49,789 nt of DNA from JAYFRE01 sp034926235 (GTDB lineage Bacteria; Pseudomonadota; Alphaproteobacteria; Rhodospirillales; Magnetospirillaceae). The stretch lies in assembly GCA_034926235.1 (NCBI GenBank), contig JAYFRE010000091.1:1-49789 (forward strand). Direction: 5' to 3'. The notes beneath the pieces are model-generated. The model was not told the DNA's origin. It saw only the letters and a list, made by a program, of their open reading frames with translations, and made no database searches. Numbering within the stretch: position 1 is the stretch's first letter; the number at the start of each line of letters is the position of its first letter. Positions 18,078-26,290 of the stretch are shown piece by piece. The position numbers were made by a program, and so were the translations under genes.

Positions 18078-19115
18078 TTACGGCAGAACGATCTGCACGC
18101 GACGGTTCTGGGGCTCACGCACGCCATCGGCGGTCGGAACCAGCGGATCAGCCTTACCCTTGCCGACGACGGAGATTTCGTTGGCGGGGATGCCGAGCTT
18201 GACCAGTTCCGCCTTGACGGCGTTGGCGCGGCGCAGCGACAGGGCCATGTTGTAGGCGTCAGGACCGGCGGAGTCGGTGTGACCAGTCAGATTGATCGCG
18301 GTCGCCTTCTCGGCCTTGGCGTTGGCAGCGGCCTGTTCGATGGTGCGCTTGGCTTCAGGCGTGATGGTCGAACGGTCGAAGTCGAAGAACACCTGGTAGG
18401 ACTTGGTCACCGGAGCCTGGGTCTGCTTCGCAACAGGCGCGGGCTGCGGAGCGGCGGCCGGGGTCACGACCGGAGCCGGCTTGGCCGGAGCGCCGAAGGC
18501 GTAGGTGAAGCCGACGAAGAGGGCATGCGACTTGTAGTCCGCATCGGCCTTGTCGCCGGTCAGCTTGTCCTTGAAGCGGCCATCGGTGGTGCGCAGATAG
18601 TGATAGCTGCCCTTCACCGACCAATTATTGTCGAGAGCGTAAGACACGCCGGCGATGCCCTGATAGGCGAAGACCCGATCGCCATCGTCATAACCCGTGG
18701 CCACGCCCTTGGGGCGGATCTTGTTGGCGTTCAGATAGGCCGCACCAACACCGACGCCCAGGAAGGGAGTGAAGGCGCTGCTGTTGTGGAAGTCGTAATA
18801 GACGTTGAACATCAAGGTCGTGGGATCCATCGAGCCCTTGGCCTTGTCGGAATTGACCTTGTTCACGCCGTTGGAGCGCCAGCCCAACTCGGCCTCGGCG
18901 CGCAGCGGGCCACGGAAGTCATAGCCGACCTGACCCAGGAAGCCATAGCCGGCGTCGAACTTGGCCTTGTCCGTGCTGTCGAACTTGGTGTCCTGAGCGA
19001 AGTTGGCGCCGGCATCGGCGCCGACATACCAGCCTTCGGTGTCGGCTGCCATGGCTGCCGCGCCGGAGAAACCGACGAACACGGCGCCGGTGAGAAGAGC
19101 TTTCAGTGTGCGCAT
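18078..19115 (-). CDS. OmpA-family outer membrane protein, copy 2
   Basis: The protein has 345 residues with the same architecture as copy 1: signal peptide, beta-barrel, Pro/Ala linker and OmpA C-terminal domain. The barrel half is almost residue-for-residue identical to copy 1. Differences cluster in the linker (APVVTPAAAP against APAVAPAVAP), in the stretch NAKAEKATAINLTGHTD (copy 1: SAKGPDVTHINLIGHTD) and at the last residues. The start is MRTLKALL at 19115; the long upstream open frame is not coding in character. It was duplicated in tandem and then partly homogenised or recently copied. Confidence 0.93.
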   Translation of the reverse strand: MRTLKALLTGAVFVGFSGAAAMAADTEGWYVGADAGANFAQDTKFDSTDKAKFDAGYGFLGQVGYDFRGPLRAEAELGWRSNGVNKVNSDKAKGSMDPTTLMFNVYYDFHNSSAFTPFLGVGVGAAYLNANKIRPKGVATGYDDGDRVFAYQGIAGVSYALDNNWSVKGSYHYLRTTDGRFKDKLTGDKADADYKSHALFVGFTYAFGAPAKPAPVVTPAAAPQPAPVAKQTQAPVTKSYQVFFDFDRSTITPEAKRTIEQAAANAKAEKATAINLTGHTDSAGPDAYNMALSLRRANAVKAELVKLGIPANEISVVGKGKADPLVPTADGVREPQNRRVQIVLP

Positions 19116-19359
19116 GATTTCTATCCCGTCCCTGGAATGGAATTCCACAATTAAATTGTTGCCCCTACATCTACGCTGAACACGCAGAGGGCACAATGGC
19201 CAGGGCTCCCTTCCGCCGCAAGTTTCGTGTTTTCTCATCACACTGTGTCCGATATACAACAGGACTGATCGGGCAAGGTGGGTGGAGGAGCGGCACGGCT
19301 GGAGCCGTTTTTCCAACAAAAGAACGAAGCCCCCGCTGTATCAAATGGACCGTGAATCT

Positions 19360-20214
19360 TCAGTTCTTGTCCACAGGGGGGACATCGAGGCTGTCGCGGG
19401 GCGATTGCGGGTGGAGGGCTTCCGCTCCCGCGGCTTTGGTCCTGGCATCCTGTTCCGCCTCACGCGTCAGCCGGGTGAAGGAGCGTACCGCCAGAGGGAT
19501 GCTGACGGCGTAGGCGATACCGATCAGGGAAATCGTCAGCCAAGGTTCGCTGGCCAGGAAGGCGGCAAGCAGTCCGACGCCCAGCATGACCGGGACGACA
19601 TAGGTATGCGGAACGCGCAGTTTCTTGCCGGAATAGGTCGGGATCTTGCTGACCATCAGGAAGGAGACGGCAATCAGCACGACTGAACTGACCGCCGGGC
19701 TCTCGAAGAGATTGCCCGGGGCGAACTGAAAGCTGATGATCATCGGCATCAAAGCCAGACCGGCCGCCGCCGGCGCGGGCACGCCGGTGAAGAAATGAGC
19801 GGCGAAGGCCGGCTGATCGGCCTTGTCCAGAGCGGTATTGAAGCGCGCCAGTCTGAGCGCCATGCAGACCGAGAAGAGAAGGACGAGGGCCCAGCCCACG
19901 CCGCCGCCATCTTTCATCGTCCAGAAATAAAGCAACATCGCGGGCGCGACGCCGAAACAGACGAAATCGGACAGCGAATCGAGCTCCGCGCCGAATTTGC
20001 TGGTGCCGTGGAGTAGCCGGGCAACGCGTCCGTCCAAGCCATCGAATATTCCGGCCAACAGAATCGAGAACACGGCGGCTTTCCATTCGGCGTGAAGGCC
20101 GAACCGGACCGAGGTCAGGCCCGCGCATAGGGCCAGCAGGGTCAGGATATTGGGAATCAGCGTATTGATCGACAAGCCGTGCATGCGCGGCCTGGGCCCG
20201 CGAGGCAATTTCAC
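19360..20214 (-). CDS. pssA: CDP-diacylglycerol--serine O-phosphatidyltransferase
   Basis: PssA makes phosphatidylserine from CDP-diacylglycerol and serine at the inner membrane. The 284-residue protein has the CDP-alcohol phosphotransferase signature DGRVAR-x8-G-x3-D-x3-D (DGLDGRVARLL ... GAELDSLSD) near residues 58-83 and about eight hydrophobic segments. It starts with GTG, overlapping the psd stop as GTGA. Psd upstream and PssA together give phosphatidylethanolamine. Confidence 0.95.
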   Translation of the reverse strand: MKLPRGPRPRMHGLSINTLIPNILTLLALCAGLTSVRFGLHAEWKAAVFSILLAGIFDGLDGRVARLLHGTSKFGAELDSLSDFVCFGVAPAMLLYFWTMKDGGGVGWALVLLFSVCMALRLARFNTALDKADQPAFAAHFFTGVPAPAAAGLALMPMIISFQFAPGNLFESPAVSSVVLIAVSFLMVSKIPTYSGKKLRVPHTYVVPVMLGVGLLAAFLASEPWLTISLIGIAYAVSIPLAVRSFTRLTREAEQDARTKAAGAEALHPQSPRDSLDVPPVDKN

Positions 20215-20915
20215 GTCGGCTCTCCCGGCATGCTGGATTGGCCTCGGGAATCGGCGATCACGCTTTCGCCCGCGATCATGGTCTGGCCGACCGCGACCAG
20301 GGGGACGACGCCTTCGGGGAGATAGACATCGACGCGGCTGCCGAATCGGATCAGGCCGAAACGTTCGCCGGTGGAAACCCGCTGCCCGTCTTCGACATCG
20401 CAGCGGATACGGCGCGCCACCAGACCGGCAATCTGGACGAAAGCCAGCTCCCGGCCATCTTCCATCTCCAGACGGAAGGCCATCCGTTCATTATAGATGC
20501 TGGCCTTGTCGAGAGAGGCGTTGAAGAACTTGCCGGGGCTGTAGATCCGCCGGAGGATGCGGCCCGAGATCGGAATCCGGTTTATATGGACGTTGAAGAC
20601 ATTCATGAACACGCTGACGCGGGTGAGCGGTTCTTTCCCCATTTCAAGTTCCGGCGGCGGCACGACAGGGCCGATCGTCTGCACGATTCCGTCTGCGGGG
20701 CTGATGATCAGTCCAGGGCGGGCCGGAGTCACGCGTTCGGGGTTGCGGAAGAAATAGGCGCACCACAAGGTCAGCACGACGCCGATCCAACCCAGGGGCG
20801 TCCATAGTGCGAACAGAATCGCGGTGACGACGGCGAAGATGGCGACGAATCGCCAGCCCTCGGGATGGATCGGGACCAGAACCTGATCCAGTAACGGGAA
20901 TCCCTCGTTCTTCAA
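20211..20915 (-). CDS. psd: Phosphatidylserine decarboxylase proenzyme
   Basis: Psd decarboxylates phosphatidylserine to phosphatidylethanolamine with a pyruvoyl cofactor made by self-cleavage. The GS cleavage pair is visible in RFGSRVDVYLPEG near the C-terminus, as in the short proteobacterial form. Two N-terminal membrane segments precede FFRNPER and SPADGIVQTIGPV. No ATG fits the family N-terminus; a TTG at 20915 with GAGGAG eight bases upstream gives a 234-residue protein beginning (M)KNEGFPLLDQVLVPIHPEGW, which matches the family. It overlaps pssA by 4 bp. Confidence 0.93.
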   Translation of the reverse strand: MKNEGFPLLDQVLVPIHPEGWRFVAIFAVVTAILFALWTPLGWIGVVLTLWCAYFFRNPERVTPARPGLIISPADGIVQTIGPVVPPPELEMGKEPLTRVSVFMNVFNVHINRIPISGRILRRIYSPGKFFNASLDKASIYNERMAFRLEMEDGRELAFVQIAGLVARRIRCDVEDGQRVSTGERFGLIRFGSRVDVYLPEGVVPLVAVGQTMIAGESVIADSRGQSSMPGEPT

Positions 20916-21093
20916 CCTCGTTCTCCTCGCAGGGCGCGTTCGTTCAGGGCATCTTATCCATTCCTGCCCCGCCGCATACAAGAAAGATGTTTTGGTTAAA
21001 GACATGTCTTGCTTCCGTGAGACCGTGACAGGCGGTTCGATCCGGGATAGTCTCGAATTCCTAAAACCGACGGCCTTTTCGCAGCATTCCCCA

Positions 21094-21624
21094 ATGACCG
21101 ACATCCCGCCCTCTCCCTTGCTGTCCGACGACCCCAAGCTCCCCATCGACCTTCGGGTCCTGGCCGCCGAAGGTGACGGCTCCGGTCCGCCGCCCATGGG
21201 GCTGTATTTCTCTTTCATCCATTTGTCGGTGCCTTTCCAGTGCCGCTATGAAGAGGATGGCGAGGCGGGAATCCTGACCATGACCGGGACGTTGGGCCGC
21301 ATGCCCTTTTCAGCGGAATCGCCGGCGGCGCGCACGGCGTTGCTGACCATCCTGGATGCTGCCGGGCGGCATCTAGGCCCGATTTTCGGGGTCGAGGATG
21401 GTGAGGTCAGATTGAAGCGGTCGGTTTCTCTGCAACGACCGATCTCCGCCGCCAAACTGGTGGCCGCGCTCGTTACCCTGCTGGCGTCGCCGAAGCCTTA
21501 TATCGAACTGATCGGCACCTATCTCGCCCCACCCGCCGAAACAAGCGGCGATAAAGCCGGCAAGGTCCGCTCCCTCTGGCGTTCCCGCGTGGCGACGACC
21601 CGGGCATCCCGTTTCAAGCGTTAA
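21094..21624 (+). CDS. Hypothetical protein, 176 residues
   Basis: I do not recognise a named family. The frame is open from 20992, but the ATG at 21094 gives a natural start (MTDIPPSPLLSDDPKLPIDL). There is no signal peptide or membrane helix. The core alternates beta strands and one helix (FSFIHLSVPFQCRYEEDG, ILTMTGTLGRMPFSAESPAARTAL) and could be a small alpha/beta fold like the YbjN or type III chaperone folds; that is a guess. The C-terminus is basic (RSRVATTRASRFKR). It lies divergent from psd. Confidence 0.6.
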   Translation: MTDIPPSPLLSDDPKLPIDLRVLAAEGDGSGPPPMGLYFSFIHLSVPFQCRYEEDGEAGILTMTGTLGRMPFSAESPAARTALLTILDAAGRHLGPIFGVEDGEVRLKRSVSLQRPISAAKLVAALVTLLASPKPYIELIGTYLAPPAETSGDKAGKVRSLWRSRVATTRASRFKR

Positions 21625-21672
21625 GCCGGTTTGTTCTGTCTTTCCGGGTTGCGCCCGGTCCAAAGACGGTTT

Positions 21673-21696
21673 TATAAATGGCATATGCTATTTATA
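21673..21696. promoter_or_regulatory. 24-bp palindrome, candidate operator of the NifX/SLAC1/DUF134 operon
   Basis: TATAAATGGCAT on the left mirrors ATGCTATTTATA on the right around the centre 21684/21685, with one mismatched pair. The dyad is too AT-rich and lacks a T-run to be a terminator. It lies 115-139 bp before the start of the NifX-like gene, whose operon ends in a DNA-binding DUF134 gene, so an autoregulatory operator is a reasonable inference. Confidence 0.45.
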
Positions 21697-21811
21697 GCGG
21701 ATGCCGGTACGGATCATTTCGTTCCTCGATCCTGAAAGCCGGCGGTGTCCGCAAGACGATCATCGGTCGGGCGTTTCCACGCTGTCGGCCGCTTTCAAGG
21801 AAACGAACATC

Positions 21812-22378
21812 ATGATCATGGCGATACCGATGACTGATGGCCGGATGGCCAACCATTTCGTCAAGGCGGAGCAATTGCTGTTCATCGACGAACAGGGGAA
21901 CGAGATCGCCCGGCAGGCAAATCCCGCCCGGGAAAGCGATTGTTCGGGCAAGGAAACGCTGATCGATCTGCTGAATGCCCGCGGGGTGGGGCGTGTCTTG
22001 GTGCGCAATATCGGCCACAGGATGTTGGCGCGGCTTTTGGCCTCTCGGTTTCAGGTCTATCAGGTCACGAATCAGGTGCAGGGGCCGGACGGAAAGCCGA
22101 GATTGGATCTCGCAGCGGCGACGCCGCTGCTTTCGCCCGAACAGGGCGGCAGCTCGCCTACTCATGAGAGCAAGGCCAAGGATGGGGGCTGCGGCTGTCA
22201 TCATCACGATGAGGATGACGCCGAAGGCGAATCGCACGGATGCTGTGGCGGACATGGTCATGGTCATGGGCATGAGCATGAGCATGGAGAAGACGGTCAT
22301 GCGCATGGCGAAGGTCATGGAGAGAAGCAGGGCGGTTGCGGTGGGCACGGTCATCGGTCCCGCTGCTGCGGACGCTGA
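21812..22378 (+). CDS. NifX/NifB-like (dinitrogenase iron-molybdenum cofactor) domain protein with His/Cys-rich tail
   Basis: This 188-residue protein has an N-terminal NifX-like domain (residues 1-105; MAIPMTDGRMANHFVKAEQ and the RNIGHRMLARLL helix), the ribonuclease H-like fold that carries FeMo-cofactor or Mo-Cu clusters in relatives such as NifX, NafY and the Desulfovibrio orange protein. The last 72 residues hold 16 His and 7 Cys (for example CGCHHH, HGHGHGHEHEH, RCCGR), a likely soft-metal store or chaperone site. The start at 21812 follows AAGGA; upstream in-frame ATGs are unlikely. A channel and a DUF134 regulator follow on the same strand. No nif genes occur in the window. Confidence 0.8.
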   Translation: MIMAIPMTDGRMANHFVKAEQLLFIDEQGNEIARQANPARESDCSGKETLIDLLNARGVGRVLVRNIGHRMLARLLASRFQVYQVTNQVQGPDGKPRLDLAAATPLLSPEQGGSSPTHESKAKDGGCGCHHHDEDDAEGESHGCCGGHGHGHGHEHEHGEDGHAHGEGHGEKQGGCGGHGHRSRCCGR

Positions 22379-22438
22379 CGGTCGCCGCGGAACGCGGCGG
22401 GACGTTTTCCATCACCCTTTCTTTGTCCGGTGCTTGTC

Positions 22439-23422
22439 ATGGCGATAACCTGTCCTGTGAATCGGGGGGCGGCTGAGCCGCTCTGCCTCTGCCATTTCCC
22501 CATATCTTTTTTTGCCGTCGTCATGGGGCTGTGCGGTCTCGCGATCGCTTGGCAGCAGATGGGGACATTTCTAGGGCTATCACCCTTGCTTGGAACCGGA
22601 CTGGCCCTGCTGGCGACGGTGGTGTTCATCCTGGCGGCGGCGGCCTATGGCGTGAAGCTGGCCTTCTTTCCCGGATCGGTGCGGGAGGAATGGGCAAACC
22701 CGATCAGAATCAGTTTCTTTCCCACCGTGTCGATCAGCCTGTTGCTGCTGTCCTATGTCTGGATCGCGGTGCCGGAATTGTCGCTCTGGATCTGGGCCAT
22801 CGGCGCCGTGCTTCAGATCGTGCTGACCCTGGCCGTGCTGAACAGCTGGATCCATCAGGCGCATTACCAGCCCGGCCACGCCAATCCAAGCTGGTTCATT
22901 CCCGTCGTCGGTACCATCATCGCGCCGATTTCCGGTGTCCATCACGGTTTCATCGAGATCAGTTGGTTTTATTTCAGCGTCGGCATCCTGTTTTGGATGG
23001 TGATCCTGAACATCGTTATCTATCGGCTGTTTTTCCACGAACCGCTTCCCCAGCGTCTGACTCCGATGCTGTTCATCCTATTGGCCCCGCCGTCGGTGGG
23101 TTTTATTTCCTACACGATGCTGGTGGGCGGGGTGGACGTCTTCGCACGCATTCTGTACGACACGGCCCTGTTCATGGCCGTCCTTCTGATCATGAACGGG
23201 ATCCGGTTTTACCGGTGCGGTTTCTTCCTCTCGGCCTGGGCCTATTCCTTTCCCCTGGCGGCTTTCACCATCGCCACGATGCGAATGAGCCGTCTGACCG
23301 ACAGCGCGTTTTTCAAGGGCATGGCTTTCGTGCTGATCGGGCTGTTATCGGTGCTGCTGCTCTGGCTTTTCGTGCGAACCCTTAAAATCGTGCTGTCGGG
23401 ACAAGTCTTCCGGCCGGAATGA
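22439..23422 (+). CDS. SLAC1/TehA (TDT) family anion channel or transporter
   Basis: This 327-residue integral membrane protein has about ten hydrophobic helices. FPISFFAVVMGLCGLAIAW at the start is the hallmark of the SLAC1/TehA/Mae1 family, which moves small anions such as chloride, nitrate, sulfite or dicarboxylates. A Phe-rich pore region and a conserved WFIPVVGTIIAP loop follow. A GTG at 22430 is also in frame, but the ATG at 22439 is preferred; no strong ribosome-binding site is visible. It lies 60 bp after the NifX-like gene and 34 bp before DUF134. The transported ion is not known. Confidence 0.85.
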   Translation: MAITCPVNRGAAEPLCLCHFPISFFAVVMGLCGLAIAWQQMGTFLGLSPLLGTGLALLATVVFILAAAAYGVKLAFFPGSVREEWANPIRISFFPTVSISLLLLSYVWIAVPELSLWIWAIGAVLQIVLTLAVLNSWIHQAHYQPGHANPSWFIPVVGTIIAPISGVHHGFIEISWFYFSVGILFWMVILNIVIYRLFFHEPLPQRLTPMLFILLAPPSVGFISYTMLVGGVDVFARILYDTALFMAVLLIMNGIRFYRCGFFLSAWAYSFPLAAFTIATMRMSRLTDSAFFKGMAFVLIGLLSVLLLWLFVRTLKIVLSGQVFRPE

Positions 23423-23456
23423 CCTCCCGAAGCCCCTAAGTCCGCAAGGAAGCAGG

Positions 23457-23768
23457 ATGCCCAGACCGAAAATTCCACGGACCATATGCGCACAGCCGGC
23501 GGAACGCTGCTTCAAGCCCAACGGGCGGCCGATGCAGCTTTGCGAGAAGATTTGGCTGGAAGCCGACGAGTTCGAGGCGTTGCGCCTGGTCGATCTGGTC
23601 GGGCTTCAGCAACAGGAAGCGGCGCGCGCGATGGGGGTGTCCCGCCAAACCCTGGCTAACATGCTGAAGCGGGCGCGCCACAAGGTGGCCGATTGCCTGA
23701 TGCGCGGCAAGGCGTTGATGATGGGCGCGGCGGGAACCGGGGAGGAGGCGGACGCCCCCTCGGCGTGA
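23457..23768 (+). CDS. DUF134 family helix-turn-helix protein
   Basis: This is a 103-residue DUF134 protein: an N-terminal Cys/Pro segment (CAQPAERCFKPNG), the family line VDLVGLQQQEAARAMGVSR, and a sigma-like helix-turn-helix (SRQTLANMLKRARHKVADCL). It is a predicted small DNA-binding regulator, possibly redox- or metal-responsive through its Cys residues (inference). AAGGA lies 8 nt before the ATG. It closes the NifX-like/SLAC1 operon and is the natural candidate to bind the palindrome at 21673-21696. Confidence 0.85.
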   Translation: MPRPKIPRTICAQPAERCFKPNGRPMQLCEKIWLEADEFEALRLVDLVGLQQQEAARAMGVSRQTLANMLKRARHKVADCLMRGKALMMGAAGTGEEADAPSA

Positions 23769-23789
23769 CGCCGCTTTTCCCGGCTCGGG

Positions 23790-24890
23790 TTAGACGTTGA
23801 AGAGGAAGTGGAAGACGTCGCCGTCCTGGACGACGTACTCTTTGCCTTCCAGACGCAGCCGGCCTGCGTCCCGCGCCCCGGTTTCCCCGTTGAAAGCGAC
23901 GAAATCGTCGTAGGAAATGGTTTCGGCGCGGATGAAGCCCCGTTCGAAATCGGTATGGATGACGCCGGCTGCCGCCGGAGCCTTCAACCCCACCGACAGA
24001 GTCCAGGCATGAGCTTCCTTCGGACCGACGGTGAAGAAGGTCAGGAGGTGAAGCAGCCGGTAGCCGGCGGTGATTACCCGCGCCAGTCCGGTTTCAGCCA
24101 AGCCCAGCGATTCCAGGAATTCCTGCTTGTCGGCGGGATCGGAAAGCTGCGCCACCTCGGCCTCGATCGCGGCGGAGACGACCACGTGGGCCGCGCCCTC
24201 GGCTTCGGCCTTGGCCGCTACCTGGGCGGAAAAGGCGTTGCCGGTGGCGGCGGATCCTTCATCGACATTGCAGGCGTAAAGAACAGGCTTGGAGGTGAGC
24301 AGGCCCAACGAGCGCAGCAACGGTTTTTGCGTCGCGTCGAAGGTGACCGAGCGCACGGGGCGGCCCGAACGCAGCGCCTCCAGGGCGGGTTCCATGACCT
24401 CAAGCTGGGTTTTCGCGTCCTTGTCGCCGACCTTGGCGCGTTTCTGGGCGTTGACGACGCGCCGTTCCAGGCTGTCGAGATCAGCCAGCATCAGTTCGGT
24501 TTCGACCGTTTCGGCATCGCGCACCGGATCGACCGATCCTTCGACATGGGTGATGTCCCCATCTTCGAAGCAGCGCAGCACATGCACGATGGCGTCGACT
24601 TCGCGGATATTGGCCAGGAACTGGTTGCCCAGTCCCTCGCCCTTGCTAGCACCCCGGACCAGCCCGGCGATATCGACGAATTCAAGCTGTGTGGGGATGA
24701 TCTTGCCGGATTTCGCCACCCGCGCCAGTTCATCCAGCCGCGCGTCGGGCACGGCGACCCGGCCCGTATTGGGTTCGATGGTGCAGAACGGATAATTGGC
24801 CGCCTCGGCCGCGGCGGTGGCGGTCAGGGCGTTGAACAGGGTGGATTTGCCGACATTGGGTAAGCCGACGATGCCACAATTGAATCCCAT
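23790..24890 (-). CDS. ychF: Ribosome-binding ATPase YchF
   Basis: YchF is an Obg-family P-loop protein that prefers ATP and binds ribosomes. The 366-residue protein has G1 GLPNVGKST at residues 9-17, FVDIAGLVRGASKGEGLG (G3), NVDEG (the altered G4 that favours ATP) and the C-terminal TGS domain ending in DGDVFHFLFNV. The gene overlaps the pth stop by one base (TGATG), so it is coupled to peptidyl-tRNA hydrolase, a pairing widely conserved in bacteria. Confidence 0.97.
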   Translation of the reverse strand: MGFNCGIVGLPNVGKSTLFNALTATAAAEAANYPFCTIEPNTGRVAVPDARLDELARVAKSGKIIPTQLEFVDIAGLVRGASKGEGLGNQFLANIREVDAIVHVLRCFEDGDITHVEGSVDPVRDAETVETELMLADLDSLERRVVNAQKRAKVGDKDAKTQLEVMEPALEALRSGRPVRSVTFDATQKPLLRSLGLLTSKPVLYACNVDEGSAATGNAFSAQVAAKAEAEGAAHVVVSAAIEAEVAQLSDPADKQEFLESLGLAETGLARVITAGYRLLHLLTFFTVGPKEAHAWTLSVGLKAPAAAGVIHTDFERGFIRAETISYDDFVAFNGETGARDAGRLRLEGKEYVVQDGDVFHFLFNV

Positions 24891-25495
24891 CAGGACGCTC
24901 CGCCCGTTTCGGGCTTTCCAGGTTGAATGCGGGGCTGCGGTCGCGGCAGCCGTGCGAGAAAGGCCGCGCCGTCCGTCTCGAACAAAAGCGCGGCGTCAGC
25001 CGCCATGGCGTCGAACAGGGAAGAAAGCCAATCCTGTTCCGCCTTGGCGAAATTGCCCAAAACATAGGGCGTGACAAGGGTCTTGTCGCCGGGGTGGCCG
25101 ATGCCGATCCGGACGCGGCGGTAGTCCTTGCCGATATGCGCATCAAGGCTTTTCAAGCCGTTATGGCCGCCCGTTCCGCCGCCGGTCTTGATCCGTACAG
25201 CGCCCGGCGCGAGGTCGAGATCGTCATGGAAGACGATGACATCGCCGGGGGTCAGCTTGAAGAAGCGCAAAGCGGCTGCCGCCGACTGGCCGGACAGGTT
25301 CATGAAGGTTTCCGGTTTTAAGGCCAGAACCTTTTCTCCGCCGATGACGCCTTCGGCGCATTGTCCTTGGAAGCGTGTCCGCCAGGGCGAAAAGCCATGG
25401 CGGCGGACGATAGCGTCCACCGCCATGAACCCGATATTGTGCCGGTTGCGGGCATATTCGGCGCCGGGATTGCCCAGTCCGATCAGCAGTCGCAT
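24890..25495 (-). CDS. pth: Peptidyl-tRNA hydrolase
   Basis: Pth frees tRNA from peptidyl-tRNA that drops off ribosomes. The protein has 201 residues, with GLGNPGAEYARNRHNIGFMAVD at the start (catalytic His20 region), PETFMNLSG and FHDDLDL, GGTGGHNGLKSL and the C-terminal lid. The ATG at 25495 is preferred; a TTG four codons upstream is also open. It sits 15 bp after rplY and overlaps ychF by one base. Confidence 0.96.
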   Translation of the reverse strand: MRLLIGLGNPGAEYARNRHNIGFMAVDAIVRRHGFSPWRTRFQGQCAEGVIGGEKVLALKPETFMNLSGQSAAAALRFFKLTPGDVIVFHDDLDLAPGAVRIKTGGGTGGHNGLKSLDAHIGKDYRRVRIGIGHPGDKTLVTPYVLGNFAKAEQDWLSSLFDAMAADAALLFETDGAAFLARLPRPQPRIQPGKPETGGAS

Positions 25496-25510
25496 CCGAC
25501 CGACCAAATT

Positions 25511-26149
25511 TTAGGCGTCGGTCGCGGGAGCGGCCGCAGCCTCGTCGCTCGGGGCGGCGGCTTCGGCTTCTTCCGCTCCGCCGACGGTGGGCGCCAGGAT
25601 CGCGGCGATGGTCATTTCCGGATCGTGCGAAACCAGGGAGACGCCTTCCGGCAGAGCGAGGATGCCGGCATGGATCGATGCGCCGATTTCGAGACCGGCG
25701 AGATCCACGACCAGGGCGGCAGGAATGTTGCCGGCCGGCGCGATCAGTTCGAGCTCGTGCTCGACGACGTTCAGGACGCCGCCCTGCTTCAGGCCGGGGG
25801 CGCTTTCCTGATTGATGAAATGCACCGCCACCTTGACATGAACCTTGGAATCGACGCTGACGCGCAGGAAATCGACATGCAGGGGCTGGTCGGAAACCGG
25901 ATGGCGCTGCACGTCGCGGACCAAGCACAGCTCGGCCTTGCCGCCGGCCTGAACCTTGAACAGGCGGCTGAAGAAGCCGGGCTTGTTCATTTCCGCCAGC
26001 AGACGGCGGGGTTCGAGGGCGATGGACAGGGGGGACTGCTTGTTGCCATAGATCACGCCGGGGACCAGGCCCTTGCGGCGGGTGTCACGGGCGGCCCCCT
26101 TTCCGCTCCGCTCGCGCGCCTCGACGTCGAGAACAGTAACTTCACTCAT
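25511..26149 (-). CDS. rplY: Ribosomal protein bL25 (Ctc form)
   Basis: This is the long general-stress (CTC) type of bL25, which binds 5S rRNA. The 212-residue protein has the N-terminal 5S-binding domain (RSGKGAARDTRRKGLVPGVIYG) and the C-terminal CTC beta domain (HVDFLRVS, VVDLAGLEIG), ending in an acidic Ala/Glu-rich tail. The start at 26149 (MSEVTVLDVEARERSG) is typical; the frame is open upstream but not coding in character. The order rplY-pth-ychF is the common bacterial arrangement, with prs upstream. Confidence 0.95.
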   Translation of the reverse strand: MSEVTVLDVEARERSGKGAARDTRRKGLVPGVIYGNKQSPLSIALEPRRLLAEMNKPGFFSRLFKVQAGGKAELCLVRDVQRHPVSDQPLHVDFLRVSVDSKVHVKVAVHFINQESAPGLKQGGVLNVVEHELELIAPAGNIPAALVVDLAGLEIGASIHAGILALPEGVSLVSHDPEMTIAAILAPTVGGAEEAEAAAPSDEAAAAPATDA

Positions 26150-26290
26150 GGATCGATCTCCAATACAAGCAAGGCGTCGCCTCCAGGGGTGCCGACGCCT
26201 TAGGAACGGCCAGGGTTTACACTGCCCGGCGGGGTTTTTCAACCCTTGGACTGCGGGCAGGGCGAAATGCCCGCCGGTGGAACCGGAACC

